Source: Morella rubra (Eukaryota > Streptophyta > Magnoliopsida > Fagales > Myricaceae). From it: a stretch of 64,000 bases of DNA. Location: contig CM025852.1 of NCBI GenBank assembly GCA_003952965.2, positions 26,205,457-26,269,456 on the forward strand, read 5' to 3'. The notes under the pieces are model-generated. The model was not told the origin of the DNA and searched no databases. It saw nothing but the letters and a program-made list of their open reading frames with translations. Shown here one piece after another: positions 49,003-60,755 of the stretch. The translations under genes were made by a program, and so were the position numbers. The number at the start of each line of letters is the position of its first letter. Position 1 is the first letter of the stretch.

Positions 49003-50585
49003 TCAGCAACTAGAACCCTTCCTGCAATTAAGTGCACCCGCAGTCACTGTAATTGTACCAACAACAGAAGATGGTCTTGCGCCTAAGCTCGATGCCCTAG
49101 CATAGCTTGAGGAAGCCCCAGCGCCAGATGGTGTGAAAAATGCTCCATTTAGCATGAGGTCTCCTTCAGATCTCCAATTCCAGTTCCTCCATTCACTTTC
49201 TGGTGCATCCTCATGTTTGGTCACCTGAGAAAAATGCACAATATTGATGTATATACTTTAGAAACAGCAGTATACTAAATGCAACAATTTGGGACACTTT
49301 TCCTTTAGGAAAGAGTACTTTATTAAGCTGCTGTCCAATAAATGGGTTTTCACTCTTTGCTGAATCTGGCATCTGGGGCAGCAAATCTGTTCCCTTGGCT
49401 ATTAATGGTAGGGGCAGCACTCCCTCCAATAGCATACATTTCCCAATGGGTGTAGTCATTGTTCACCACATGGAAGTATCCGTGCCTGCATCTGCATATG
49501 TGTAAACGAATATGTTCAGCGGCATGTACACAATCCCCACATGGATACCACAACAAGGCATGCACTATGTTTTAGACTCGGGCGCTTTTTGCTTTTGGGA
49601 GTTTACCTTGGCATTCTTTGAACAAGTCCTTCTCCAAAGTGATTGAAGGCGATAGTGACCTGCATGTTCTTGTCTTGAGTGTAGGAATCGCTGTGTCCCA
49701 ATAACATGACCTTATCATGGTGAGTCATGTAATTGTTTGAGACGGTAATGGCTGTGGACCCATGAATTGCATCAATTAGCCCATCAGCACAATTTGACAA
49801 CGAGCAATGGTCCACCCATATGTGGCTTCCACCAAAGATGGAGACTCCATCACCATCCGATTGTGTCCTCCACCCATAGTGCTCAGGGGAGTCCCTCACA
49901 AGAGCATTCCCTCCTGACTTGCAGTCATGTATGTGCAGTCCGTGGATGATTATGTTAGTCACATACTGAACAGTAATGCATGGGCCTCCAGCAATGTGCA
50001 CACTCGCCCCCCTGCCATCAAGGGTCTTAAACGAGTTCATGATCAACTCTTCCTTCAACTGGATCACCATATCACGTGCAAAGATGATCCACAATGGCTC
50101 ATCTTGGATCACAGCATGTCTCAGAGTCCCCGGCTTGGGGGTCACCGGGTTATCGTCGCCGGAGTCTGTGACAACGTAAATCCGACCTTCTTTTCCGCCA
50201 ATGGCATTCTTGCCAAACCCAATGGCACAATCAGCTAGCCTTTGGCGATTGTTCTCCCAGTTGGGGTCACACCTCCAGCAATCGTCAATGGGGTTTCCGG
50301 TCCCGCAAGAAAGATAAGCCAAGTTCCTCCTAGTCCTAGAGGCATTATTGATGCTCCTGCAACAAAATGTGACACATTTTCCCAAATTAGCATGCAAAGT
50401 AAACCATTTTTTTTCAGAACCATTTGTCCCTACAAAACTTTAATAAGTGCAAGTGGAGCCTCTTACCGTTGTACTTCTTGTACTACTAGTTCTGGGTCCT
50501 GAACTGCAGAGGAGTAAATGAGGGTGGGAAGCAGGAGACAGAAGAGGAAGGTGATGAGAAAGAGCGAATTGGGAGGGCTCGCCAT
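49003..50585 (-). CDS. pectate lyase (PL1 family), probably damaged at exon 3 donor
   Basis: Secreted enzyme that cleaves de-esterified pectin by beta-elimination using Ca2+. Exons: 50467-50585, 49607-50356, 49353-49491 and 49003-49224; if all are joined the frame holds for 409 residues. Signal peptide at residues 1-25 ([19 protein letters not shown]). Catalytic core: [29 protein letters not shown] (Ca2+-binding Asp residues), [47 protein letters not shown] (catalytic Arg in QRMPR) and EMYAIGG. The third exon should end GAG|GT but reads GAGTGAAAAC. The intron's first G seems lost, and either reading through or splicing at the nearby GT yields TGA, removing about 73 C-terminal residues. Exons 1-2 are intact. 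Only about 150 bp of native upstream DNA remain before a duplicate of its own 5' half. Confidence 0.85.
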
Positions 50586-50736
50586 TTCCTCTTCTTTGGT
50601 AGCTACTGCTAGGAAATGTGGGAGAAGAAGGAAAAAAGTGGAGGCGAGTGATGATGAATGGAGGGACGGAGTGCATGTATATAAAGAAATTAAAGCCGGC
50701 TTACATGGCGTGATTAAACTAAACTTGTGGGTCCAA
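49915..50736 (+). repeat. 822-bp direct repeat, copy in the full-length gene
   Basis: Appears identical by eye to 50744-51565. Covers the core promoter, exon 1, intron 1 and the first part of exon 2 of the pectate lyase. Confidence 0.93.
50676..50686 (-). promoter_or_regulatory. TATA box of the full-length pectate lyase
   Basis: Minus-strand CTTTATATACA, about 95 bp above the ATG. It lies within the duplicated block and has a twin at 51505-51515. Confidence 0.5.
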
Positions 50737-51414
50737 GGTGCCGTGACTTGCAGTCATGTATGTGCAGTCCGTGGATGATTATGTTAGTCACATACTGAAC
50801 AGTAATGCATGGGCCTCCAGCAATGTGCACACTCGCCCCCCTGCCATCAAGGGTCTTAAACGAGTTCATGATCAACTCTTCCTTCAACTGGATCACCATA
50901 TCACGTGCAAAGATGATCCACAATGGCTCATCTTGGATCACAGCATGTCTCAGAGTCCCCGGCTTGGGGGTCACCGGGTTATCGTCGCCGGAGTCTGTGA
51001 CAACGTAAATCCGACCTTCTTTTCCGCCAATGGCATTCTTGCCAAACCCAATGGCACAATCAGCTAGCCTTTGGCGATTGTTCTCCCAGTTGGGGTCACA
51101 CCTCCAGCAATCGTCAATGGGGTTTCCGGTCCCGCAAGAAAGATAAGCCAAGTTCCTCCTAGTCCTAGAGGCATTATTGATGCTCCTGCAACAAAATGTG
51201 ACACATTTTCCCAAATTAGCATGCAAAGTAAACCATTTTTTTTCAGAACCATTTGTCCCTACAAAACTTTAATAAGTGCAAGTGGAGCCTCTTACCGTTG
51301 TACTTCTTGTACTACTAGTTCTGGGTCCTGAACTGCAGAGGAGTAAATGAGGGTGGGAAGCAGGAGACAGAAGAGGAAGGTGATGAGAAAGAGCGAATTG
51401 GGAGGGCTCGCCAT
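50714..51414 (-). pseudogene. truncated 5' copy of the pectate lyase
   Basis: Second copy of exon 1 (51296-51414) and the first part of exon 2 (from 51185), offset exactly 829 bp from the full gene. It includes signal peptide, splice sites and residues up to HGLHIHDCK. It then runs through the 7-bp junction into the other copy's upstream DNA and stops at 50714 after [10 protein letters not shown]. The Ca2+ and catalytic core is missing, so the product cannot be an enzyme. This copy, not the full one, is joined to the original upstream promoter. Confidence 0.9.
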
Positions 51415-51565
51415 TTCCTCTTCTTTGGTAGCTACTGCTAGGAAATGTGGGAGAAGAAGGAAAAAAGTGGAGGCGAGTGATGATGAATGGAGGGACGGAG
51501 TGCATGTATATAAAGAAATTAAAGCCGGCTTACATGGCGTGATTAAACTAAACTTGTGGGTCCAA
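50744..51565 (+). repeat. 822-bp direct repeat, upstream copy
   Basis: Appears identical to 49915-50736 and separated from it by seven bases, GGTGCCG (50737-50743), that belong to neither copy's continuation. Either a very recent tandem duplication or an assembly artefact. Confidence 0.93.
51505..51515 (-). promoter_or_regulatory. TATA box of the truncated pectate lyase copy
   Basis: Twin of 50676-50686, here still attached to the original distal promoter beyond 51565. Confidence 0.5.
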
Positions 51566-51872
51566 ATTTCTGGTTTTACGGGATTCCCTCCGGGGTAGTT
51601 TTGGCCGTTAAGCAAGCCCTGAATGATGGTAGAAAAATTCAACAAAAGAAACTCAAAATAGGAGAATACTGCGGTACATATACTGACAGTTATAATGAGC
51701 TCAGAAACACAATCATATTAATTCCATATACGGACCCAAATTCCAAACTTTTGTCCATGAGATATGGCAAAGAAGATCCATCTTCGTGATTTTTATTTTA
51801 TTAATTAATCTTAAAAATATATATTTTTTAACACTAAAATTACCATAATATTCTCACTCATTTTGCATATAT

Positions 51873-51916
<44 letters not shown>

Positions 51917-52850
51917 TCGATTCAAAATGTTTAACATAGTTAAAGAATATAACATGTAAAAGTTCATAATTTTATAAATTAAAAGTGTATTTATGATGTA
52001 TGTATTCCGGAATAATCGCCTCAACTAACAAGTAAATATATTTTACATGCGATCGGTCACAATCATACAATTACTGGGAGTTTACTTATATGTCGTTATC
52101 TCAGGTTTACTCTAATAATCTTTTTGTAATATCTCTTCGACAAAGAAAGTATTTGAGCTTCTTTTTTTTTTCTTTTTCTTGTCAAATTAGAAAAGAAAAT
52201 TTTAGCAAGACCGTGATTCGAGAGATAATATTCTTAATTAGCTAAAATATTCAGGTACGCAATATCGTACACAAATATTTCTAATTAATTGGATAGCCAA
52301 TATATCCAGACGTTGAAAACAAGCAATTATATTTTGGTTGGTTAGGCTCAAGTCCTCACCATGATTTGTCCTATCTACTTGGCCACCGACGCTGTTGGAG
52401 TATAATATTTTCCCTTAAAATGGGTACCAATTAAGAATGCCTGCATCTTTGTTACTTATTCTTTGTTGCATTTCGCATTGGTACGAATTGGAATGTGGGC
52501 TTCAGAAAAGACATTAGGTGGGGACAAAATAGAATTGACATTGGAAAGAAGCAAAACAGAGAGCATCCTTAATTAAAAAACTTTCATATATTGTTTTTAA
52601 TTAGTACCTCAAGGCCGTGGTCGTGGATTTCATGGGTCCCTAGTACAAATCTTGTCACACTGAACTAAAAACTTTACTTTTTATGAATGATTGTTATTGT
52701 ATTTGTCTATAATACTCTTCTTAAAATATGAGTTTAGAAATAATTTGAAATCAATACCTTCTCTAATTTGTTATCGGAATTAGACTATCCACTTCGGAGA
52801 GAGATATAAACACACCGTGCATTAAGAATTGTATACATTGAGTCAAATAA
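51566..52850. other. intergenic, original pectate lyase upstream region
   Basis: AT-rich. Contains a TA microsatellite at about 51873-51910. A small plus-strand open frame (51556-51789) overlaps the repeat edge and looks spurious. Confidence 0.45.
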
Positions 52851-53066
52851 TTTTTTTTTGGTAACGAGGAAAAATTCTATATGGCAGGCTACCTAAATGA
52901 ATCTATCTAATACAGGTAAAATCTTGAAAGGTAGCGTAGACCTACACCATTGTAACTCCTGCTTAAACTAATTACAATATTTATCTCGTGGAGAATCGAA
53001 CTTGTAATCTGTATGCCTAACCTACACAAATACCAGTTCGCCCTAACCACTAAGAGCCCGCGATGG
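52851..53066 (-). mobile_element. tRNA-derived SINE-like element
   Basis: Read on the minus strand it starts CCATCGCGGGCTCTTAGTGG and contains an A-box-like CTTAGTGGTTAGGG (53041-53054) and a B-box-like AAGTTCGATTCTCC (about 52990-53003), about 45 bp apart as in tRNA promoters. A body of about 130 bp and an A tail (T run 52851-52859) follow. This order is the hallmark of tRNA-derived SINEs. I could not find a convincing target duplication, so the borders are approximate. Confidence 0.6.
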
Positions 53067-56000
53067 ATAAGTGAAACATTTTTGATAATTTATTAGCTGC
53101 ACATATAATATTTGGTATAAACCCATGAATATATACCTTAGCGTGAACACTTTCGTACACGCCAGTAGTGTTCACGCCAGTATGATTATTGAGTAACTTA
53201 AGGATAAGGTGTGAAAATGTGTCATTATTGTCATGCTTGGTTGATCGCCACTCACTTCAATGGCACAAAAGACTAACACCATTGAGACCCCATTAGTATA
53301 TATAATTGTCATTATATGGAAATAATTGAAATATATAATAAATGAGATTTCTAATCCCCGTGACAACAAGCACATGCTTCTGCCCTCCAAAATCAAATCC
53401 TCTCTATGCTTTGTAGGTCCAACTATAAATCGATTTTATTTTTTTATTTAATTCCACAAAATTCCAATCTCTCTTCTTAATTATTAAATTTTCCTAGCCG
53501 CAAAGTTCGCCGAAATTTCACATAACCAAACAAAAATGCATGCGATCCACTCCGCTTCTATGGCTCCAAGGCGGCCTCTGGAGCTGCCACTTGTCAACGA
53601 CATGTAGTCGACACATGGGCCGCGATTAGTGGCCGTGGTATCCGTTAATATGACTGTATGAGGACTTGGGCTCCCATTAGCGAAAGCGTCCTCACGTGGG
53701 ATCTTTATTGCTTTATACGATACGCCTGTCGTCTAGGCCAATCGTAGCCGTTGACAATGGATTTGATCGCCAGTCCAAGCCGTTGATGTTGGGATTGTGG
53801 GGACGTGATTAACTTTTTAAAGAAAAAGTGGTTTAGACAAAGCAAACGTCAGGACTCAGTGCCTTTGTTCAAGCAGTTGTGGGAGGGAATAAATAAATGG
53901 CGTTGCCATGTTAGCCTAGTGTTTCTAGAGGAGTTTAGGTTTTGAATCGAGTGTGTGTGGAAAGCGGTGTTTGTTTGTTTGTTTGTTTTGGTTTTTTTTT
54001 TGAGCTTTTGGTATTTTTATTTGGTCGACAAATTAGTCCACCTGATTTTGATTGTTTTTAATGCGATAGTCTTCCTGCCTCATGCAACTGGTGATATGCC
54101 TAACACCTTCCCTTCTCCTCTTAAATTGAAGGATATATATATATATTTTTCAATTATTTTTTTTTACATACTGTTCAATTATCAATTATATATAAGAGGA
54201 ACATTGTATTTTTTAATTATCAATTTAATATATTTTGCACATTTTATAAATTTTTTCTATCAAATTAAATCGAAAATAATAATAATTCTCTTCACTTATT
54301 TTGTATATGATTAATACTTGATTTAGGATATAATTATCAATTCATTAAATTATTAGATAAAATATTATATATCGTTATTTTAGATATAAAAAACTCAATC
54401 CCTGTCTAAATTTTAAAAAAAACGTTGACAGAAATTACAAAATATTTCACATTAATAGTTGAAAAGATGTAATTGAAACGATATATAACTCAAGAGACCA
54501 TGCCATGTGGCAGTCTATGTCAGCCACCAGAAATTCTGTCCTCCACATGCTTGAATAGGATGATGACGATGTTGTGATTTTCACGTCAAATCGTGATCTG
54601 CATTCTTGGATATTGACATTTTTCACTGTAGTGTCCAAAATCTGCTGCATAAATTCATGGGCTAAGAGTCAAGTATTACTCCGTAGATTCTATTTTTCTG
54701 ACCAAATTCAGTCAAATTTTTAGGCGTGAAAGATTAGGATCATGTTTTGTGCAGTCAATTTTAGGTAGCCACCGGCACCGACGAAATATTTTCCGAAGAA
54801 AAAATTCACATGAACCTTTGAGTTCTAACCTGGGGTCTTTGTTTAAGATCAGAAAAATTTGAAGCTGTAAAAATAAATAAATAAAGATGTCTCTGAGTGG
54901 TGGGGGAAAAAGGGTGGCCCAAATTCCAAAACGCCAACGATAAGTGTATATCTGGATCTAAAAAAACATCACTTATTGGCTGATAACGTGAATGTACAGG
55001 CCTCTCTAGTCTTACCAATTTCGACCACATAAAATGTAAAAGGAATGCCGGCAAGAGGGGTCTCAGAAACAACATGTGCAGAAGTTCGATACCGATAGGC
55101 GTATCTTTCCTCTCTCTCTCTCTCTGTCGGTTGGGAGTTCGGTTTTCAAATGCTCTACGTATTAAATTTGAATCATTTAAGAATGAATTTTAGATTGATC
55201 TTCAAATGCTTAATGTACTACGTCCGAATCACTTAGACGTGAGTTTAACGTTCGTATTATAGAACGAGTTTTAGAATTACTACACATGAGATTATGGAGT
55301 CGATTTTGTGTGTACCATCCAAAAGAAGTTACCCAAAAAAATAAAAGAGCGTTCGTTTGTCAAAATTTTAAAGAATATTTTTAATATTTTAAAAATTTTT
55401 ATTTTATTAAAATTTATAAGAAATAAAATATACATATAAAAATTAATAATTTTAAAACGTGTTTACTTTACTGAGAATTTTCATATCTCAAAATTTTAGT
55501 GAAAATATCACCACCTAAGTCTACATCGGCAAAGTTGTCCCTGATAGTTTACGCCTATATAATATACCGTTTTGCAAGGAAGTTAAAAAGTACTGTCAAT
55601 TGTTTAATGCAGCCTTCAATATAGATGCCTACTTATCGCCTAGAGCAATGATGGCAACTAGCATTAGAAAGAATGAATTGTTTAGACAATATTGGGCTTC
55701 TGGTTAGCAAGAACAGAGAGAGAGATGATTGTCTCCCTAATGAGAGGGGCGTGCATGGCAGAATATTACATAATCATTCAAAGCCATGTGAACATTTATA
55801 GCTAGTATAACATCATCATGTTAGCTAATTCGGTTAATTTGCTTGACCTAATTGCACCGAGTCTTTTCTGTTTGTCTGCAGTAGGATAGTCTTTTCAGGT
55901 GATCCGGCTTGGCAAAGCTAGTCCGGATCATAACTTTATAATCATCCTTTATTTGTTTGTCGGCAAGCTATTCCTGGTGTACATTTTGCAGCAAGCTTGA

Positions 56001-57181
56001 TAGCAGAGATCACATTTTCTTGCTTCGCAAACAAAAGCTTATACGAATGTTTGACCAGAGGTATGGAATGAGGTTCTTTGAATGGTATAATAAGAGCTTC
56101 CAGGCAATTGGGCTGGGATGCAACTTCATATTCTGTTTGGTCACTGAGAAATGCTCCAGTTTCTACCTACTAACTACTAAGGGCAGTGCAAACGGTGAGG
56201 TGGGTTTGCTTCAAAGGACAAAGAAACTGAAAAAAAAAAAGTGTCTAATCTAAGGGCTTCAAGCAATTAATTATGTCGGGGCATGACTCTAGCTTGAAAT
56301 GTCAAACTTTCACCATGATTACATGCACTCATGTCTCCTCCTCCTCTTTCTCGCAGTTCAAAGATTGAGAAATTTGACCTAAATTTCTCGGTTGGAGCGA
56401 TGAAGATGGACTCTATTGCCTACAGGCTACAGATGAGAACAAAAATTCAATAAGATAGTGGACGACAAACCGTGAGAACCTAGGAACTCACTTCTATGAC
56501 CCAGTGTAAAATCGAGACGATTTTTTCGAAAATGATCAAAACCCACGGATTTTCTTAACCTTTTGGAATGACACGAATGGTCAAGCCTCGAGTTAATTGG
56601 GCTTCTTTTTATAAGTAAAATGATTGGTCATTAATCTGGGATGATATTCCTGGGCTTTAGCCCATAATGTATTTTGACTTTCCTCCACAAAATCCAGCTC
56701 AGTTAGGCCCAGCACTATTTTCATTTGGGTTGTCTTGGATCATCACGGATCGCCCAATTTCAATCTGGCAGCTAAGATCACCTTACGGCATACTGTATCC
56801 AATTTACCGCCAACAGGCCCCATTTTTTCAAATGAATGTTGCTAGAAATGTGATGATACCGAAAATGAATCAGTCCAGTCCAAATCAATCTGGGTTGATT
56901 GGACATGATCACACGCATGTAAAGCATAACAACAACATAAGGTTTATATCGCACTAAGCTTGAAAGAAGGAAAGACCACGATACATATAGTAAGTAGTTA
57001 TAAGTCAATTTATAACGTGTAGTAGTCCCACGATCCTAACGTTCCAGCTATCAAACCAATTGCCCACTACGGAGACATGCGAGGAGTACATCCCAAGACA
57101 CGATGCTGTAGGAGATCAAATTCCTTGAAAAAAGAGAAATGCAAGGACGTGGAGAAAAAACTATAAAAGCAAAATGTCATG
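53067..57181. other. gene-poor interval
   Basis: AT-rich DNA with short open frames, none recognisable. About 56585-56790 is a diverged copy of 59041-59215 (see findings). About 55345-55500 resembles a decayed AT-rich MITE. CT repeats near 55111-55125. Confidence 0.4.
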
Positions 57182-57402
57182 AAGGACATGTTTGTTTTGA
57201 GAAAATTTTAAGAATTCTAAAAATAGTGTAAATATTTAAGTGATATTTGAGCTTTATTGGCATGCGTATAAAAGTTGTATTGATGTGTGTAAAAAAAGTA
57301 ACGATAAGTTGTATTAATATGCGTGTAGGAATAATGTTAGGAGTATAAATTTAAAAAGTTTGATTTAAATTCTTAAATTTTTAGGCAAACGAACATGCCC
57401 TT
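57182..57402. mobile_element. MITE with about 35-bp inverted ends
   Basis: The left end reads AAGGACATGTTTGTTTTG and then AAAATTTTAAGAATT. The right end on the minus strand reads AAGGGCATGTTCGTTTG and then AAATTTAAGAATT. A 221-bp AT-rich, non-coding body lies between. No clear target duplication was found, so superfamily is unassigned. Confidence 0.7.
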
Positions 57403-58201
57403 TAAGTGATTCCAAGATTTTAAATAGAGATTAAAATACCAAAATACCAAAATACTAACTCAAAAATCGAGGTGCTTATCCCATTATCTAGGGTCATGTA
57501 TGTTATTATATAGAAAAGAATTATAAGAAGTCAGCATCTACTCCGAAAACGTTGACCAAAAAATGTACGGAGCTTTTCCCGGATTTTTGTTTTTAAAACC
57601 TGCATCTGAGTAACCATCGCAGTGGCTGCATGATTGCATCTAACTTTGTTTTCGTCACCAGCGAGAACTCTTTGTCTCTTCCATTATAGTCCGAACTCAT
57701 GGTTCCTGCAATTCTCTGATTTCATATTTTACTCGTGATTACCGACCTAGTCTGTAGCATCCGGTTCATCGTCCTTTCGGTTGCAGTTGGCCTCAATAGG
57801 TAAATACAGATGTATAAACGGATATTTCATTAGTGGCTCTAGGTGGTCGGAATTCGAACGGAGACAGGTAAAGAGGTCTCTGATATTTGTTTGGATTTAT
57901 CCAGGTTGCGTGTATGACAGTGTTTTGGGAATGCGTTGCTATATTTTGAACTTATCTCCGTGCTTCTTTGGAAGAAAGCAATGATTGGAAGGCTTAGTGC
58001 TTTTTACCTTTAATTGTCCATTTACCTTCTTCTTTAGGGTTCCTTGTATTCCAGAACCTAAATTTTGATGCAACTGATTATATGTTTGTTTGTTTGTTTG
58101 CTGCAGAGTAATGCAATGAAGCTTTACAGAAGGCTTGCTCACTTGAGACTGAACAATCATACGTAAACCACCTACTGACTCCAAACTTCATACTCGATTC
58201 A
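57403..58201. other. intergenic, possible leader of the F-box locus
   Basis: Contains a splice-acceptor-like TTGCTGCAG near 58096-58106 and GTTTGTTTGTTT repeats before it. Possibly an ancestral leader intron. No coding sequence supported. Confidence 0.35.
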
Positions 58202-58966
58202 TTGGGGTCGGTGATGGATAATTCCAATCTGAAACGCAAATCCATCGAGCGAAGCCGGGAAACAGACCGCAGCAGCAGGACTGGGGAGGACGATCTGATC
58301 AGTGGAGTGCTTGATGAAATTCTGTGCTCTGTTCTGAGTCGCCTGACAGTGGAAGAGGCAGCAAGAACCAAGTGTACTTTCTCGCCGATGGCGAAATGTG
58401 TGGACTTCCATTTATAATCTGAATTTCGACCCAGACCGGAAGCTACATGACTTGGAAGTTATGCAAATGAACTCCGATAGAAGCCTAGAGCAATTACTCT
58501 GTTCTGAGAGCAGCTGGACACTAGTACCAAGTGCTTGCATTTGCGGAATCTTGGTTTTCAGAGCTGTGTTTCCCTCAGAGACCTCGAATTGAAATGTGTG
58601 GATGTAAGTGCTCAGTGGAGATATTCTGGAGCTCCTCATATGCAATTCTCCATTTCTTCGACCACTATTTGTGGTGTGCTCCGCAACTCTTGTCCATCTG
58701 GAAGTTACTGGTCCATCGCTCCAGCTGAAGTTCTTGGAATATCTGGCTGCCACAATTTAGAAAGAAAACCTGAAGATTTCTGCAACAAATCTTGCAACCT
58801 TCCGATACTCGGGCCCAAAATATCCATTCCTCTAACATTTGCACCAAATCTTGTTGAGGTATTCCGGGAATTCCAGAAGTTTCCAGAAGGTACTGGGGCT
58901 CCATCTAACAATCATTTCATCCGGGTCAAAAGATTAAAGTTCATATGTTCTATTTTCTATGCATGA
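58202..58966 (+). pseudogene. F-box/LRR (FBD-type) pseudogene
   Basis: The start encodes a plant F-box: DLISGVLDEILCSVLSRLTVEEAARTK, then an extra base near 58370 shifts the frame. The expected continuation VLSRRWRNVWTSIYNLNFDP is found in the next frame. Leucine-rich remnants LRNLGFQSCVSLRDLELKCVDVS and APAEVLGISGCHNLE follow in a third stretch. No single frame joins them and an FBD domain is not visible. F-box proteins of this type are SCF ubiquitin-ligase substrate receptors; this copy cannot make a normal one. The flanks are duplicated nearby, typical of expanding and dying F-box clusters. Confidence 0.8.
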
Positions 58967-60490
58967 TGAAAGCTTTTTAAAAAAAAAATCGAACCTAGTA
59001 ATAGAGAAATAATTATAATGGACTTTGGAGTAACAGTGGCTTGATTGGGCAAGCGTCGAATTAATTGGGCTTCTGATCCTTAATGTATTGTTGATCACTT
59101 TCCCGAGCTGTGGGCCATAATGCTTTTGGAGTTCTCTCCACAAGATTCACTTCAGTTAGGCCCAATGTTGTATTTGTCTTAGGTCATCACGGATCGGCCC
59201 AATTTGGATCTAGCAGCCCAGGACCTGACCCGGTCAACACTTAAAGTCGAATTGGGCAGCCCAGGACCTGTCCTTTAGGTAGTGTGCCGTTAGACTGTCA
59301 GACTACTGACACAAAAGACCTAGGCTGTTTTTAAGAGTTTAGGCTTGGTTGGTTCTTGAGCCTTTGAAACTACTTTTTTTTTTTTTTTTTTGGTTCCTTT
59401 GTAATTATCTTTTCTTTTGTTAGGAACTTTTGCTCTGATGGGGGGCAGGTGAAAATTGAAACCGCCCTATGCATGGAGCAGCACCGAACACGGTGGTCAA
59501 AGCAGAGCCACATGGGGTTTTCGTTTTTTTATTGAGTCTAGGGTCAAAGCAGGAGTCGCTGAGGTTTCAATGGGACTACATGATTAGCCGTCTGCGACAG
59601 AAATTGCTTTGGTTGTTGGGTGGATATGCTTTTAATGCTGTCGTTGAATTTGAGACAAATTTCTCTGCAAAAGTCAGCCGAGCATAACTTTTTTAAAACA
59701 AAATTTTAAAACTATTTTTTTTTATCAATTTTAATACATTTTTATAAAACCTAACAAATTCTTCTAAAATTTTAATGTTACTAAAATTTTATTTTTATTA
59801 AATATAACTAAAAAATTTATTACTTCTATTATTCATTTATTAATTTTAATATACTTTTTTCTGACATTAACATAAAATTTTAACAAAATTTTATTAAAAT
59901 TTTATAGTCAAACGTTATTTTAGTCATTCTAAAATTTTAATCATAATAAAAAAAATCATAAGTTATTTATTTTCTTATTTATTTTATTAATTTTAATATA
60001 AATAAATATAAAAAATTTATTTAAATTCTCTCTTTTCACCTTTTTTATCAATTTTAATAACTTAAAATTTTACAAACAAACAACGCGTAACAGTTTTTAC
60101 AAATTTTAATAAATTTTTTACTAATCTTATGAAAATCTATATTACCTCTAACTTTTTTGCCCATCCAAATATAGGCTCAATATAGATAAATTGTTTGGGA
60201 TAAAAATGATAAATTAAAAAATTTTCACCCCATCCAAACTTTAAAAATTCATTAAATTAATTATTACAATTTAAAATCTTTCATATTTAAAAAAAATGCA
60301 GAGGAATCAAAATATTAATAAATTTTAAATTTAATAAACAAAATTGATGAATTTTAGAGTTTAAGAATTCAAGTATAAAAATCTTTAAATCTCTGGACCT
60401 TGTACATCTGGCTAAGTTGAATCTCACACAACTAGTTTTCTTATAAATTGTTAATGTCATTCTATTTGAAAATGTTTGTTTATATATATA
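58967..60490. other. intergenic, AT-rich
   Basis: 59041-59215 is a diverged copy of 56585-56790. 59690-60360 is very AT-rich with repeated AAAATTTTA motifs, probably old MITE sequence. A T run lies at 59373-59390. No gene. Confidence 0.45.
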
Positions 60491-60604
60491 ACTATTTGAA
60501 AATAGCATTTTTGAATATGTCCTTTCTCAAATAAAAATGTGATATTTAAGGTGAGTCCCACATTTTGAAAATGCTTGCTATTATTTCATCTTAACGGTCT
60601 CCTT

Positions 60605-60641
<37 letters not shown>

Positions 60642-60755
60642 ATTGTGGAAATTATTTTGGTTAAATATAAACATTTGAAAATAGCATTTTTAAAGATGTC
60701 CTTTTTCAAATATGAATGTTGTATTTTTTTTTTTTTTTTTAAAGTGAGTCACACC
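60491..60755 (+). repeat. direct repeat about 180 bp apart with TA microsatellite
   Basis: TTTGAAAATAGCATTTTTRAA followed by ATGTCCTTT occurs at about 60491-60562 and 60671-60755, each followed by GTGAGTC. A TA run lies between them at 60606-60638. Confidence 0.7.

Noticed and set aside
51292-51645. 117-codon minus frame that extends the pectate lyase start upstream
   Set aside because: Extra N-terminal sequence precedes a good signal peptide and crosses the TATA box; it is the leader read in frame.
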